Shown here piece after piece: positions 44,936-57,765 of a DNA stretch of 64,000 nucleotides (the first letter of the stretch is position 1; each line of letters opens with the position of its first letter). The notes beneath the pieces were generated by a model that worked only from the letters and a program-made list of their open reading frames with translations, was not told where the DNA came from and ran no database searches. Position numbers and translations under genes: made by a program. Where the stretch lies: NCBI RefSeq assembly GCF_964204865.1, contig NC_135250.1, positions 21,567,395-21,631,394 on the forward strand. The letters run 5' to 3'. The DNA comes from Styela clava (lineage: Eukaryota > Chordata > Ascidiacea > Stolidobranchia > Styelidae).

Positions 44936-45821
44936 AAACCCAGGCCCGCGGGCCACACGTGACCCACCGCTTCATTATCTGTGGCCCGCGTCGCATTTGC
45001 GCGTGGGTAAACAAAAAATCGCATTTGGTGTTGTTTCGTAATGCAAATAACCAGCAAAATTTTTTTGACATATATATTGTTTCATCACTAATGAATGTCA
45101 TGAATTGACTAGTGTTGAGGCTAGCTGAAACAGCTAGCAAAGTTTAATATTGTGTTTGGATAGTCTCTAAATTGTCAACTGATTTTCGATTTTTTGGCCG
45201 GGAATATATGCTAACAAAATAGGCTTAATAGAGAACTAAAAATCGAATGAGGAATCTATTATTCTAGGTTGGCTATGCCTGATAACTAAATATCAATGTA
45301 ATGGCCGAACAACATAATTCCTGGCGGGTGTTTTTTTGCAGCCAGCTTAACCAGTAAAAATGCTGCCTATATGTCAGAAAATTTAGTAATTACCCTCTCA
45401 ACTTTGATAAAATTCGGTAATCAAACAATCTGCAGTTATTTTGTAAACATGAGTTTGAAACGAAAGATGACCAATTCAATCGGATGTTTGACTGGATATG
45501 GGAGAGAAAATACCACAATGCTTGCTTAATATGTCTGTAAGTTGTGTCGGTGACAATCTAAAACGACTTTTTGTCCGTTATGAAGAGTTTGAAATCTTAC
45601 ACTAAATGTAGATATAGTAAAATTTTGCACGTTCTAGTGAGTTTTTTGGTGGTTTTGGCATGTTTTAGCTTGATAAATTACAAATAATGATCAATGTGTT
45701 TGGACAATAAAATTTTTTGTTTTGTATTGCAATGTTCAAGGATTCTTGGCATTATTGTGGCCCGCGAACAATACAAAAATGATAGTGTAGCCCGCGAAGC
45801 CGTCATCTTTGGACCACCCAG
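44925..45821. mobile_element. Non-autonomous hAT-like element (CAGGGTGGCCCAAAC)
   Basis: The left end is CAGGGTGGCCCAAACCC. The right end, read inverted, is CTGGGTGGTCCAAAGATG, 12 of 15 alike. Both subterminal regions carry GTGGCCCGCG motifs, as is common in hAT elements. Flanking 8-mers AACTACAC and CCCTAAAC do not match. No intact transposase frame; a short ATG-opened run of about 26 codons near 45450 may be a remnant. Confidence 0.6.
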
Positions 45822-45904
45822 CCCTAAACCAATCATTTTGTTAATATATTGTAAACATGTTTCCATGATAAAACAAGAGTAACAGTAAATAATAAAATTC
45901 CATG

Positions 45905-45950
45905 CCTAGTGATTCAGATTCAGATTCAGATTTTATTTTCGTCATGCAAA
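45905..45950 (-). repeat. Retroposon tail, (GAATCT)n-like
   Basis: On the minus strand AAAATAAAATCTGAATCTGA with further GAATCT units resembles the 3' terminus of a non-LTR retroposon; the body would extend to the right (about 45950-46140). Similar tails occur near 31380 and 38430. Confidence 0.45.
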
Positions 45951-46140
45951 ACCAATATACGATATGAAAAAATAAAAAAAGACATATAACAAATTACGAA
46001 GACAGATATCGGCTTGTTGCAATAGACGAGGGATCGCGAAAGACTCAAAGAGTCATCCAGTCAGCGACACCTTGTAGCTGCATTGAAGCAGCAAATATAG
46101 CAACCGATCAACTCAATATTAAATAGTCACTAAATTCGAC

Positions 46141-48959
46141 ACAATCATATATATAAAAGGGACAACAAAAAGAATGCCACAATGACCACGAAAAGTTACC
46201 TAAACATTCACTTAATTAGCCTCAAATTAGTGGTAATATATTTGGACCTAATTTCTTAATTATTCGGTAATTACAATCGAAGAATATATGCTATGTTTTG
46301 TATTCTATATGACTATGCCAAAACGTGCTGGTACTGTTCTGCCACAATAAAAAAATGTAGCCCCGCCAAAAACAATAAGCTCTTTAAATTTTTCAAAAGT
46401 ATCCACGATAGGGCGTGAAATGTTTTCTGGTATTTTATACTCTACGTACGCAACCTATTCCGAGTGTATTAAACGACGTTATTGATGTATGAAAAAGTAA
46501 AAAAGATAATTGAGAGATAATTTTTGTCATTCATCATTAATTATTTTTGATAGACAATAACCATGCGGAACATAAGGAATTTCTCGTCATTTTTGCAAAA
46601 AAATCTTCAATATGACAGAATCAACACGTGATTATTGTAAGAAATGATTTTTTCACATCTAAATCTTTAACAGAGTATGTTTAAAATACAATTTCAAAGC
46701 ATATAGTAAAACTAACCCTGGTTCTCAGCTAAGCAAGTAAGTCTATAGTCCTTACCATTTACCGGTACCGAAATGCATGCGACAAGTCATGCCTATCAGT
46801 CTCATTAGCCGACTTTTCTGAAATTTAAAATTTTGCAGCAACAACAATCACTCAAAAACAAAAATTTCGCTAAACGATACATTGTTCCACTTGTTCCGTA
46901 TCCAATAATATATCGTATATTGCGACTTCATACTGGCTCTGAGACTGGCAGGCACAAGTTTATGTTAATCGATAACACACGAAATATGACGAAACATTAA
47001 AATTATCTATAGATTAAAATCAATCGAAAAGATAGCAAATAAATTTAAGATTTCTGGTTTTTCTGTTGTGATAACCGGCGAGTTTCGATGGCACTGCTAA
47101 TCATACATAACCGGTGGTATATATATACTTAGATTACATTATTTGACGGTTGGGAAATTACAGGAAGCCTACCTAAAGACGGGAGCCTACAGTTTAACTT
47201 GGCTGCTCACATGCAACCAAGGCAATTCAATCCTGATATTTAACCTTTAAATTATAAAACTTTTAAATCTGATAAAAAAAAACAGTCTTGTGTGTGTCAT
47301 TCTAGAGAGGGACCAAAGTTTTTTATGGTAATCCGGGAAGACAAAAAACAACATAATCATTCGTCGAACTGATCCGCTAGGCTGGATCACTTAAATGGGT
47401 CCACGGTTTTCAATTAAATTGTCAAAATATAGGCGTCCGTGGTACCGAAAAGGTGTTGAATCACTGAACTAAAATATCATTTGTCGGAATCTTTATAGAA
47501 AACAAATGTACAGGGTGGGGCAAAAAATCTTCCATATCTTATCAATTCATGAAAAAATTGATATGTGGGTGTTTTTGTTTTGTACCACCGTACAAATAGG
47601 CAAAACAGAAAAGAAAATAGCTGCAATATCACTACAATAGAGTTCGAATATATGAGGACATACATTAAATACAAGTTACAGCAGAGATCCGTTCTGCGTC
47701 ATTTCGTCTATTCTCAATCCAGTTTGATGATAAATGGATATATATGGTTTTTGCTCTCAGCATATGGACTTTGTCAGATATATCGCTCGAGATCAGAATC
47801 GGAATTGTCTGTAGGCAAGGCAGGCTTAAGCCTAGGTCTTTAAATTCCGTTACAACTCGACATTCAATTCTGAACTGACATACATTTTCAAATTCCTTTC
47901 CAAGATGTGTTCCAGAAGTCATTCAATTTGAATTTTTTAACGAGAAATTTGTTTCATTCTTTACCTCGGAAAATTATTCGTGTTCTTATATATATATGAG
48001 AATATATATTCTCAAGTCTACCCCTTAACAAATTTATAATACTATTTATATATTGCTATTCAAGGATCTTTTACATCGGAGACCTAGTCATTTTAGGGAA
48101 TGGAATGATACTTTTATTTATCAGTGATGTTCTACTCATAAGTAATCTGTAACAATATTCGTGCTAACAAAAATCAGGGTCTTCAGTGAATAAGTAAGTT
48201 TGAGGAATATATTAATTTACTATTTCTAAAGCTTGTACAACGGACTTTGTTCGCTATCTGTGCATTTCTTTATTGCGGTTGCCTCAGATTAGCCGTCCGG
48301 AGAAGGCGGAGAAGTACACAATTTTTCCGTTGAAATTTTATTTCAATATTTATTCTCTGAGAAATTCCCTTCCACCTAACTAGTTTCGCACCATACGGGT
48401 TGTTAGCTCTTCGAATAGTCGCTTGCCATTCTTCAGTCAGTATCTTTTCCGATTCAGTTCAGAGCCAGGGATTTTCTCTGAGCAAACTTATTATGCATGC
48501 AGAAAGTTTATCACGTGGGAAATTATAAGCACTGTTTTATCACACACAGTTACTCGTTCCGTTCGAAGAACCTTGTTGAGTGCCTCAGGTTGCAAGCTTG
48601 TACAACTCTGTTGAAGTGAACTTATAAATAACCATTGTGTCGATAAATTGAAGGTATTTTCTCAAGCCGATTTAGTTTCATATTGTTGTTTTGATTGTAA
48701 TCTGATTCTTGTATAGCGTTTTAAAATGTGAAACTCGACTTTTTGTAAAGAAAATGACGTCTTGAAATTTAATGCTGAGATCGTCTTTAATGCCTCCGTT
48801 TACCCTATTATTATAATTTCGTCGAATGTGAGAACGGGAAAATGTTTTTAAACTATTCGTCAGACGATTGCTTTGTTTTCTTATTCTTGCTGCTTTTATG
48901 TCATAACTTTACTTTTTATATGGAAATATTGCATTCGTTTCAAAAAGGGCTCATTTCTT
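46141..48959. other. Intergenic DNA, nothing identified
   Basis: No supported exon or element. A perfect palindrome, TGAGAATATATATTCTCA, lies at 47997-48014 within an AT-rich run. Confidence 0.35.
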
Positions 48960-49390
48960 TTAGTGCACATGTAAAGTAAAAGTTTACTCTTTTTCAATGA
49001 TGAAAAAATAACTGAACCAGGAAATCATTGCCTGCAACATACTCAATGCACAAACATAAATCCTAGAACATTTGTGCTTTTGCCTTACAAATTTTATTTT
49101 TTTCGCACAGTAGCACGAACGTCATCAATAGGAATGAAAAATAAGTAAGTATATTATGAATAAGTTTCAATTTTATTCAGAAAAAGTACCCATGCTCAAC
49201 TCACAATCATAAATTCTAGGAAAATTAGTACTTTGTCTTAAGAATTCTTCTTACAGAAGCACAAACTTAATTTTAAAAGTGGAAAAATAACTAAGTATTA
49301 TGAGTAAGATTCCATTTTATTCGAGAAAAATACCATTTTAAAATTGATAACAGCTGTTAATTCACGAGTTTTAAATTCAAATTGACATCA
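48960..49390 (+). repeat. Degenerate tandem repeat upstream of the PH-domain gene
   Basis: At least two, possibly three, diverged units of about 140-160 bp. The shared order is CATAAATYCTAG, TTAGTRCTTTG, a CACAAACTT-like block, GGAAAAATAACT, TATTATGARTAAG and ATTTTATTCRGAAAAA. It ends about 450 bp before the ATG of the PH-domain gene, so it is a candidate upstream regulatory stretch or an old satellite remnant. Confidence 0.45.
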
Positions 49391-49832
49391 CGCGGCGTCA
49401 TAAAACTTACTTTTAGGAACACAAAAATCCTTCTTGAAGACATCTGGAGGACGAATATACTTATCGTTAAATTTAAATGCTATTGTTACAGGATAATCTG
49501 TCAAAACTGTATAAACATTCTATTTTTGTTTTATTTTTGGGTGATGATGACGTTCTTTATGCCATTTTTACTGTGAGTGTATCACGTATGGAAAAATGCC
49601 AAACGCGTTCGCTTTCATCGATGACAGCTTTATATTTTGAATGACAATATGTTGTCATTTTCGTAAACGAGAGAACGTGACGCGATTTGGCTATGCATGA
49701 ATGAATCACAAGAGAATTTAAAAGCACTGTGACTCTCTCTTTCGAATCAGAACAACAAGCGAGTATTACTTTTCGGTGCGTGTTGATGTAACACGCTACG
49801 TACTATTCTAAAAAAACAAGATATCAGATAAA

Positions 49833-50633
49833 ATGACTGTTTCTGCTGTTGAAGACATATTACATGAGGGACTTAATGAGACTAAATCTGGTGTGCTGAT
49901 GGTCTGCACAGGCAGTAGTTCCAGATTATTAGAAAAATTTACTGGAACTTCGAACATTGATAAGAAGTGTGAAAGTTGCAAATTACTTGTGGACAAACAA
50001 CGGCGACAACCTGTCAATAAACGGCTTTCATATATTCAAGAAAGTGTTCATGGATTACAGAGTTATAATAAAATCGATCAGCGAAAATTGAAAATACCAC
50101 GAGAAGAATTTTGCAAGGCTGAAGGTTCTGTGGGAGTTATCGGATTATCAAAAAACGTGAAAATTTGTGTTTACACCAATGTTTCGAGTCCATACTTTGT
50201 AATCTACGAATCAACGAAGAAATTTGCGTCAACTGTGGTGAAATTTAAACTTAAACATTGTAAAGTTGTATCGTCGAATGGTAACCGAACAAACGATACT
50301 GAAGATAGACAATTTCGGATTTATCCCAACATGTCCGATGACGTCATCATACTTCAAGCCCCAAGTAAATCAACCAGAGACGAATGGGTGGAGTTTCTTT
50401 TGCCGTTCACTCAAAATGAGGCAGCTGCGTTTGAATCAGTCAAAGTCAATCATAATTTCATGAAAAACTCTTTACCGAAACTTGACGAAGCGGAAGAACC
50501 AGTTGAAGAGTTACAAAGTGCGCCTTCGAAACTGCGGATTCGACGACAAAAATCTCGGGAAGGACGCCGAACAAGCTTGACTACTGTAGGTGTTCGATTA
50601 CTGCGTAGACCTCTTCATCGTCCACTTACATAA
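49833..50633 (+). CDS. PH-domain protein, intronless
   Basis: Open frame of 266 residues from ATG at 49833 to TAA. Residues ~105-205 look like a pleckstrin-homology fold: an opening GSVGVIGLSKNVKI strand region, YFVIYES, then FKLKHCKVV, FRIYPN, VIILQAPSKSTRDEWVEFL. The final W in an amphipathic helix is the family's signature tryptophan. PH domains bind phosphoinositides or protein partners, usually bringing the protein to a membrane. The first ~100 residues have a CxxC pair (CESC) and basic stretches but no domain I recognise. The last 60 are basic (RIRRQKSREGRR), perhaps a nuclear or membrane-contact tail. The KVVSSNGNRT loop is typical variable PH sequence. AATAAA at 51033-51038 is a possible polyadenylation signal. 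No introns are seen, so a retrogene origin is possible. The exact family is unknown to me. Confidence 0.75.
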   Translation: MTVSAVEDILHEGLNETKSGVLMVCTGSSSRLLEKFTGTSNIDKKCESCKLLVDKQRRQPVNKRLSYIQESVHGLQSYNKIDQRKLKIPREEFCKAEGSVGVIGLSKNVKICVYTNVSSPYFVIYESTKKFASTVVKFKLKHCKVVSSNGNRTNDTEDRQFRIYPNMSDDVIILQAPSKSTRDEWVEFLLPFTQNEAAAFESVKVNHNFMKNSLPKLDEAEEPVEELQSAPSKLRIRRQKSREGRRTSLTTVGVRLLRRPLHRPLT

Positions 50634-50639
50634 ACTGCT

Positions 50640-53258
50640 ATTTGCTTTAATATATATTTTTGGTTAAATTCTAAAATTTTAATTTTTTAATGTCGACTGC
50701 TCTGTGAACTATTTCGTTTTACACTTTATTCTTATTGTACTATTACTATATTTTTCTATTAAATTTGAAAAAATTGAATTTGTGATTGTGTGTCTCTTTC
50801 CGTGCAAATTCCCCAAACTACGCAAAAGCATGACGACCTTTAAATTTGTCAAAATTAAGAAAATGTACGTAAATGGTCATCGACTGTATTCTGCGGCGTT
50901 GGAAATCATTAAAATTTCATGAGGGAGCTAGTACCAAGTCAGGTTCATGATTTGCCAGAAAAACAATAGCGCGATTTTTGTGTGTTTTGAAGATTAATTC
51001 GACTCTCTGTGTGACTAAGACTAAATTCTAACAATAAATAACGCCTTGGGTTATATTGACTAGATCAACAGATTACAATATGGGAAATTTTCTATAGTTA
51101 AATTGATTTCCGGCCGCATCATCATGAATCAGACTCAACAGTAATGGTTCTAAAAATAAATCATTGCGTCACGGTGTATCGATATTTTCTCAAAAAGCCA
51201 TTTAAGGACAGGCGACCTTCGGTTGGGCTAAACTTGGAGCTATATGTTTGTTTGTACATTCTATGAATTCGTTTACCTGTCAATAGGATTTGTTTTAACA
51301 ACCATCAATGCAAGCGCAGCATGTTCCCCACACTGAAACGGCATTGGCAGTAATCTTGATAATCACTACGTGCATGCAAAAACATCCTGTGTATGGTTTC
51401 GTATTATTGTTGGTGTGGTTGCTGGGATATTCTCGTGATGAAACATCAACTGAACGCCACTAATAACACGTGTTAGTGATGTAGTATGATTAACTGGAAC
51501 AAACTGAAAAGTAACTTCATAATGCCTTCGTGAAAGGGCCCACAATATTTCTGCCCCAAAAATATCAATTCTAGACATACATCGGGACACGGAGAGAAGT
51601 GGGAGAGATTTTCTTGTAAACATTGCATTTGTGCGGTGCTGATCACCGAGTTGGTGACCCATTTAGCGATTACAGGAGTGAATGGGTTTGTGGTTATTAC
51701 TACGTAAACTTCGGTTGAGCGTATTTGTATGTCTGGTCGCTTGCTCGCTATAATGTTAGAAATGTTCAAATGTTGATCTTGAAATTACGTAAGTAAAGCA
51801 CGAAGTGACGCATTTTAGCAAAAGTATATAAATCATAATATCGTACGACGTTTCACGATGATGGGACAAACATTGTTTTTCTAATTCTTTTGTACACCCG
51901 ATAAAAACAAACATACAAATATAATATACCATATCGAAAAAATTATGGAGAAGTTGTAAAATCGATCAAGCAGTTTGAGTAAAACTACGTTGAAGCGTAT
52001 GTAGTTTCAAGAAAAAATACAATTTTTCAAGGAAATATTTATTTACTCAAGTCAAATATACCCTGGCAGAAGCAAATAACTATTATTATATTTCACTTAT
52101 TTGCGCCTTACGGGGTTGTTGCCAAGCCGAAGTTAACTAAACGGCTTTGCGTAAGCAGGTGTTGTTGTTCATTGGTTACAGGCGTATCACCAAAAACTCG
52201 ATGAAATCACGTAAATCTCCATTAAATCACACTTCAATAGTTAAAGCCGTGGAGTTTGATCATTCGTATGTAAGGTAGTTTTGTGCTATAATTGTGTATT
52301 TTGTACTATAATGAAAAAGAAACCCCGCCGCCTCGTTATACTCCAGTCTGAATGACTCACGTCTCGTGTTTCAATGACACTTAAGCAAGCTATGGTTTAA
52401 CTTGTTTACCGTTATTATGTCTTTACTTGGCCGTTGCCGAGCAGAGGTTCATCAGAGGGTAAACAGGTACAGTTGAATCGTTCAAATCAGATGTTTGCTC
52501 ATCTGGCGAAGAGCTATACAAAAATATTATGGTATAGTTAATTGGTCGGTGAAATCCATTCAGTATATATACTTAAGTCTTGGGAGTTTGATTACTCATG
52601 TTAAACCGCAAGATTGTTGCAACCAAACGTATTTGCGAAAATAAAATATCCCCCACCTGCAGCGGTTTTGTGGCTGTTACACGTGACTATTTTGCGTTGA
52701 AATGACTGGGTTCTCGTGGTTAAATGACACGCAGATGTCTTCCAAGGTTATTTGAGTTTGCTATCGAAAAGGTTACAGCTTCCGGAATTTCCAAGGGATC
52801 TGTCGTTGCTGATAAGCAATGGTGTCGTGACTGAAATTTGAATTTCCCTACAATCCAATAAAAATTCACATTTACCTATACTTCAAATGGGTTTTCAATT
52901 ATAGCGACCATCTTCAAATTAATCACATAGAAACAACGCTATTTTTATGTTGCAATTCTTTCAGAGATCGGATATTATTTCAACTGTGTTATTTTAATGT
53001 GGCCCCAAAGTAAACTTCAAGGCTTCGTGATTTCGAACTGGTAGAAATGGCCGAATTCTGAGTTGTTTGAAACGCATTTATATGGGCTATTTTGCTTCGA
53101 TCATAAAGAAATCCACCCCCAATCTAAAATTAAAGAATTTTCTTGACAATATTTTTTTTCCGCTTCAGAGACATGGAACAATGTTCACAACTTTTACACT
53201 CTTATGATACCAATAATTTCATTATCATTCGCAATTAAAATACACAACTATAGCTTTG
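50640..53258. other. 3' UTR and intergenic DNA, no further gene seen
   Basis: Minus-strand open frames of 98 residues at 51366-51769 overlap each other and show no domain, splice context or composition unlike noise. No repeat with clear boundaries. Confidence 0.35.
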
Positions 53259-53267
53259 ATTTGGCAC

Positions 53268-53464
53268 GGTTCCATTACATTTGAACCCACGTACATTTGA
53301 ACCCATGACAATTGTACCTGTATGCTATTGTATGATTTTTTTTGTTTCACGAATAGTTAAACCCATACTAACCCTAACCCATGGGTTTTAGCACCCGCAT
53401 ATAGATTGAACCCGTGGATATACACATGGGTTCAAATGTACGTGGGTTCAAATGTACGGTCACC
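53268..53464 (-). mobile_element. TTTGAACCCA MITE, copy 2, with 9-bp target duplication
   Basis: 197 bp, inverted relative to 20905-21107. It begins GGTTCCATTACATTTGAACC and ends GTTCAAATGTACGGTCACC. It is flanked by ATTTGGCAC at 53259-53267 and 53465-53473, an exact 9-bp direct repeat. The interior carries ACTAACCCTAACCCATGGG, which is telomere-like only by chance. Confidence 0.88.
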
Positions 53465-53473
53465 ATTTGGCAC

Positions 53474-56400
53474 ACCCATGAGCTGACACCATCAAACATA
53501 ATTTGTATAATCGCAATCTACGCATTGCATGGCATTGGAGAATAGCGGTTTGGCATTTTTTCATCAGAAGTCGTACTCCCTGAAGTCAGAAGTCCAAATT
53601 CTGAGCTACCCTAGTCGTAATTGCAGAATTTCAATTGTGATGAAAGAAATAAATTTTTTACAGAGACTCAAAATGCATCAAGTTTACTGAACGTCTTTAA
53701 CAGTCTTTTGAAAAAGGTTAGCATTTTACAGAGCAGTTATTTACATTTCATTTACTTGGATCTGTCCGAGTCAAAATGATTTACATTTCGAAAATTGCTG
53801 TTGAAAATTTATTCTGTTTTGAGAATGGCAATTCTAATTCTTTCTCTTTTAGAGCCAATTGAATAAACTATGAGCGTATACAGCCGTCGTGGTGAAGTAT
53901 CTTTCATACTGCTTTGAGGCAGTCGATCCATCATTTCATTTTTAGTAGTGGAAGATGGTAAGATATTCGAGAAGGCACGAAAATTTAAACAAAACATTCA
54001 TAATTTAATTCACCATTTTCTCACAGTTAGTAGCCTGAAAAGGTTCAGGCTAAAAAGTTGCCAGTTCATACGGGTCTCAAATTTGGCGATATCAGAGTAA
54101 TAACCAAAGAAGTGAAATCTAACTTAAATCACAAAACATAAATGTAGTAGAGATATTAAAACGGAATTTGGCAAACGAGCTACGTTTCCCGCACAATTCT
54201 ACGTAAGCCTGGCTTTCTCAAACTTGACCCTCGTCCCGTTTTATTGAATCTTGAGTCGTGTGCAACTTGCCGATAGTTGTTTTGCATTTTACAAGCTGTT
54301 CAAGCCCCATAAAGCAATTGATTAGACAACAAGAGAGCTACGCCCAAATATATGGACACGTCTGTTCGCAGTACAGTACGGTTTACCGTACCGTCAGATC
54401 GCAGTTTACAAATATATTTCACACCAAGCGAAGCAGTACAGTAGGACACAAAATGGCGTCCGATATCCGCAGAACGTTTAATGACGTCACAGCAAACAAA
54501 AACAAATTTCACAGAGCTAACAGAAATATTTGAATTAAATTTCTGGAGAAAAATTTCATCTTTAACCAGTAAAAATTTCGAAGCGAAAAGCGGTTTTTTA
54601 GATTTTCCACTAGATGTCCAAAAAGTGTCAAAGAACAACAACAAGACCAACATAGTATTGAAACGATCGTTATGTCCACTTCGTGTCCAATAATACAAAA
54701 CATGTAGCTGGCAATGTAAAAATATATTGCATCTAACAACATGTAAAATGTTTGGAATTGTCCTGTGTAGAGTCACTTGGAATAGCCCATATGTATTAGT
54801 AACATACATATCTGTGGTATATATATATATTAGTAACGATATTAGTGGACGATTCAGTTACATAAACCGAACATGGGGAATTTTTTTTCCAAATCGAGTT
54901 GTTGCATTAGTAGAGATGGGTGCGCACCATCATGCCGGGCTGTTGCCCTGATAGTTATGGATTAGTAAGCTGTTTCTTGAACTCCGAACAGAGGATATTA
55001 AACTTTGTGGTGCTCAAGTCTAACGGCTCTGAGCATGCTGGATAGTAATTCTAGTTGCGGGGAAACTTCTGCCTAGAAGTGCCTTTGTGGTATTAGCAGA
55101 AATTGGTATCATCAGGAGAAAAGTCCTCAAGTAATTAATTTTAAAATAACTGTATATTTAACTAAAGTAAAGTACCATATTCCAACCCCTCGCTGTTCTC
55201 ATATTAACTGCAATGAAAGGTAAGGTGATTCAATCGAAGATGTTTTAATAATCAAATATTGATTAGTAAAACTAACTTACCAAATAGTGACCACTTCTAT
55301 TTCATGATCTTAGTATACATACCAGTTCCGGATTCGTTTCATTTTATTATTAATTGAAAAAACAGGCCACCATCTCCCACCCATCTCGCTGTTGGGTGAT
55401 GATGTGCCGTTATTGATTTCTACAAGTATTCATAAGCCCCGTCATTTTAATGAAAAACATATGACAAACTGCCGTTATTGGGTTGCCCACATACAAAATT
55501 TTAAAGTTGTTGTTGATATTTTGAAACTATTTCTTAAAGAACTTACATCTCTATCACCATTTCAACAGGTTCTGTTAACTTGTATACATTGCAATATCAC
55601 TTTGCAGTTGTTAGCATAAATATTAAATATTTAATGTGTCTTTCGACTAGACCTACCGCTTTAAGAGCAGCCGCCCAAACCCATTTTCACTAGAAGCATC
55701 ATAACACTGTAAAAAATATTACATATAAATTACTCCTCAAGGCATCATATCTTTCACTTGAAAGAGCTGTGGAAGTAGATAAACTGTTAACCCTAAATTA
55801 TAGAATGATACTTCCAGGTGATCTTATCTTTGCTGATAAAGATTTTGATTTTGATACAATTTAGATGTGTTTTATTCTTCAAATATAATTCAATCATATG
55901 GCGAACCACCGTCTCTTCTACAATTATCATTCCATGTCGGGATTCGTTAGCCAGTTTTTTTTTCAGAAGCATGGACGTGATGGTGGAGGATGTCGTAACC
56001 GACCAGCGATTACGTGAACCCCCCTCAGTTGGAGGAGTCCTGCAATTCTCTCGCACAGGGATGCACAACCTTTTTGCTATTGGCGGCCACATTGCATTTT
56101 TAAATGTATTCAATACGGACTCCAGGGAATTGATAATCGCGAATTTATTTTTTGGATTTTGTGACGTCATAACCGCGTATTTGACCCATGCGAGGTGCAG
56201 TCTGCCCAATTATGAAGTATGTAGGACTACTTGGAAGTATAATATTCGCATTTTAAACGGATTTTTCTTTTTGGTGGACCTATTCTTAAGCAGATATATT
56301 GCAGCAAGTTGCATAATGGTTGCACAATTTTGAAAAAAACGAAAGTCGGGGAGGGGCGGTCGCCCCTATTTTCTTGTCCCCAAAAGTAATAAATGTCAAT

Positions 56401-56497
56401 CATTTTAATAAATTTATTCTATGAAAATTTGCAAAGCATAGCCGCCAAATTCTATATTTTGAACTTTTTTGTTTTGTTTACGTATAGGACTTTGTGA
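53474..56497. other. Intergenic DNA with one possible hAT-like end
   Basis: CAGGGATGCACAACCTTTTT near 56056 resembles a hAT-type end with TTGGCGGCCACATT following, but no partner end is found. TGACGTCA at 54482-54489 is a perfect CRE, near an ATG-opened 26-codon frame. A 169-residue minus-strand frame at 54300-54809 is not supported as a gene. Confidence 0.35.
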
Positions 56498-57617
56498 TAG
56501 AGATGTAACGATGTATCGGGTATCGGTATCGGCAATATCGGTCATTTTTTCGGTATCGGTTAAATTGAGGCCGATGTTTCCGATATATTTATCTTTTTGA
56601 TATGGTCCAGAATGTTTTAAAAGATAAGTTGGAATACTACTTTTTAATTTATTTTTTGTCTGGAGAGATCGTGAGCTATGAGCCATACATGTCCCCACCC
56701 CCGCGAGAGAATAGGATTCACGTGTTTTTAGCTATTCATCAGCCAAACTAGCTCAACTAATTTGGCTATTTTCGCTGTCAAATTTTAATATTGACATTTT
56801 TAATATTACATAGTAATTATGAAGAAATATATCAACACAGCACATAACAAAAAGCAACTAGGCGCCCAGTTTCAAATCATACAGTGGAATTGGGGTCCTT
56901 ATTAACGGCACATGGACTTTTGGCATGGGTATAAATTCTGACTGTTTGTCGTCAAGTCACGAGTGTCATTTAGTCCGTCGACATCGATAAACTAAATTCC
57001 GAAATTCAAAATATATGATAGCAATTGTAAAATATTTTATATTATAAAATAGTAAAGTAAAAAAACATCCTCGACGGTTATAGGTAGGCCTTCTTTTTGT
57101 CGGTGCTGATTGATATCCTTTCATTTTGGCTTTGACTTATTGCGTCGACGATTACGATTAGCCACGAAATAAAATATTTGTAAAATGCTTTTAATTTGAA
57201 CGTAGGACGGCGGCGCTAGAATATGTGGGTGATATTCGATATTCTTTTAATAACGATATTCTTTTAATAACGACGAATAACGATATTCGAAGGTCGCGAT
57301 ATTCATATTAAGTTCAAATTGGACATCCGGGCTTATGAGTTTTCTAATTGAACACCGAGATTACTAGCGTTACTGTACAATGTATTTTAATCAGTTGCAG
57401 CAAACACCAAAGATTAATTTCATATTATGTGATATATCTTTTTTTTCGATCTGAAATAATGTGTACTATGAACAACGCTCAAAGACCATTGTTTTAACCC
57501 GTCTGTCCTACACAGCACACCTAACTAAGTAATAATTACATAGTATCGGTAATATCGGCCTTTTTGTAGTATCGGCATATCGGTATCGGCGACAAAAGTG
57601 GTATCGGTACATCTCTA
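56498..57617. mobile_element. Non-autonomous hAT element (TAGAGATGTACCGAT)
   Basis: 1120 bp. The left end is TAGAGATGTAACGAT and the right end, inverted, TAGAGATGTACCGAT, 14 of 15 identical. Both subterminal regions carry runs of CGGTATCGG. Flanking 8-mers CTTTGTGA and CTTTGTAT agree at six positions, an aged 8-bp duplication as expected for hAT. No long coding frame, so it depends on a transposase from elsewhere. Confidence 0.82.
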
Positions 57618-57667
57618 CTTTGTATGTGAACGGACGCATTATTTTTTCACGACGGCCGCAGGTCGCA

Positions 57668-57765
57668 CATAACTATCCCCACATGGGATTGGAACCTGTA
57701 AACCATCAGGTTAATCAGAGATGCGGTGGCGAGCGTATTCCTAGATGGCGGATTCAATTGAATTC
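57668..57765 (-). repeat. tRNA-derived SINE-B, copy 2
   Basis: On the minus strand GGAATACGCTCGCCACCGCA, CTCTGA, then GGTTCCAATCCCATG (B-box-like), GGGATAG and TATGTGCG match the copy at 13972-14170 in order. Confidence 0.6.

Noticed and set aside
53380..53400. Telomere-like CTAACCCTAACCC
   Set aside because: Only two units, located inside a MITE with defined ends; not a telomeric tract.
54482..54489. Perfect CRE TGACGTCA with a nearby ATG frame (MASDIRRTFN...)
   Set aside because: The frame is only about 26 codons and no downstream exon was found; a single 8-bp site is too weak to call a promoter.
54300..54809. 169-residue open frame on the minus strand
   Set aside because: No recognisable domain, phenylalanine/cysteine-rich composition as expected of AT-rich noise, and overlapping open frames on the other strand; no splice or polyadenylation context.
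55818..56333. 171-residue plus-strand frame and 138-residue minus-strand frame over the same DNA
   Set aside because: Both frames overlap a hAT-like terminus with GGCGGCCACATT and neither shows a known domain; likely chance frames in repeat DNA.
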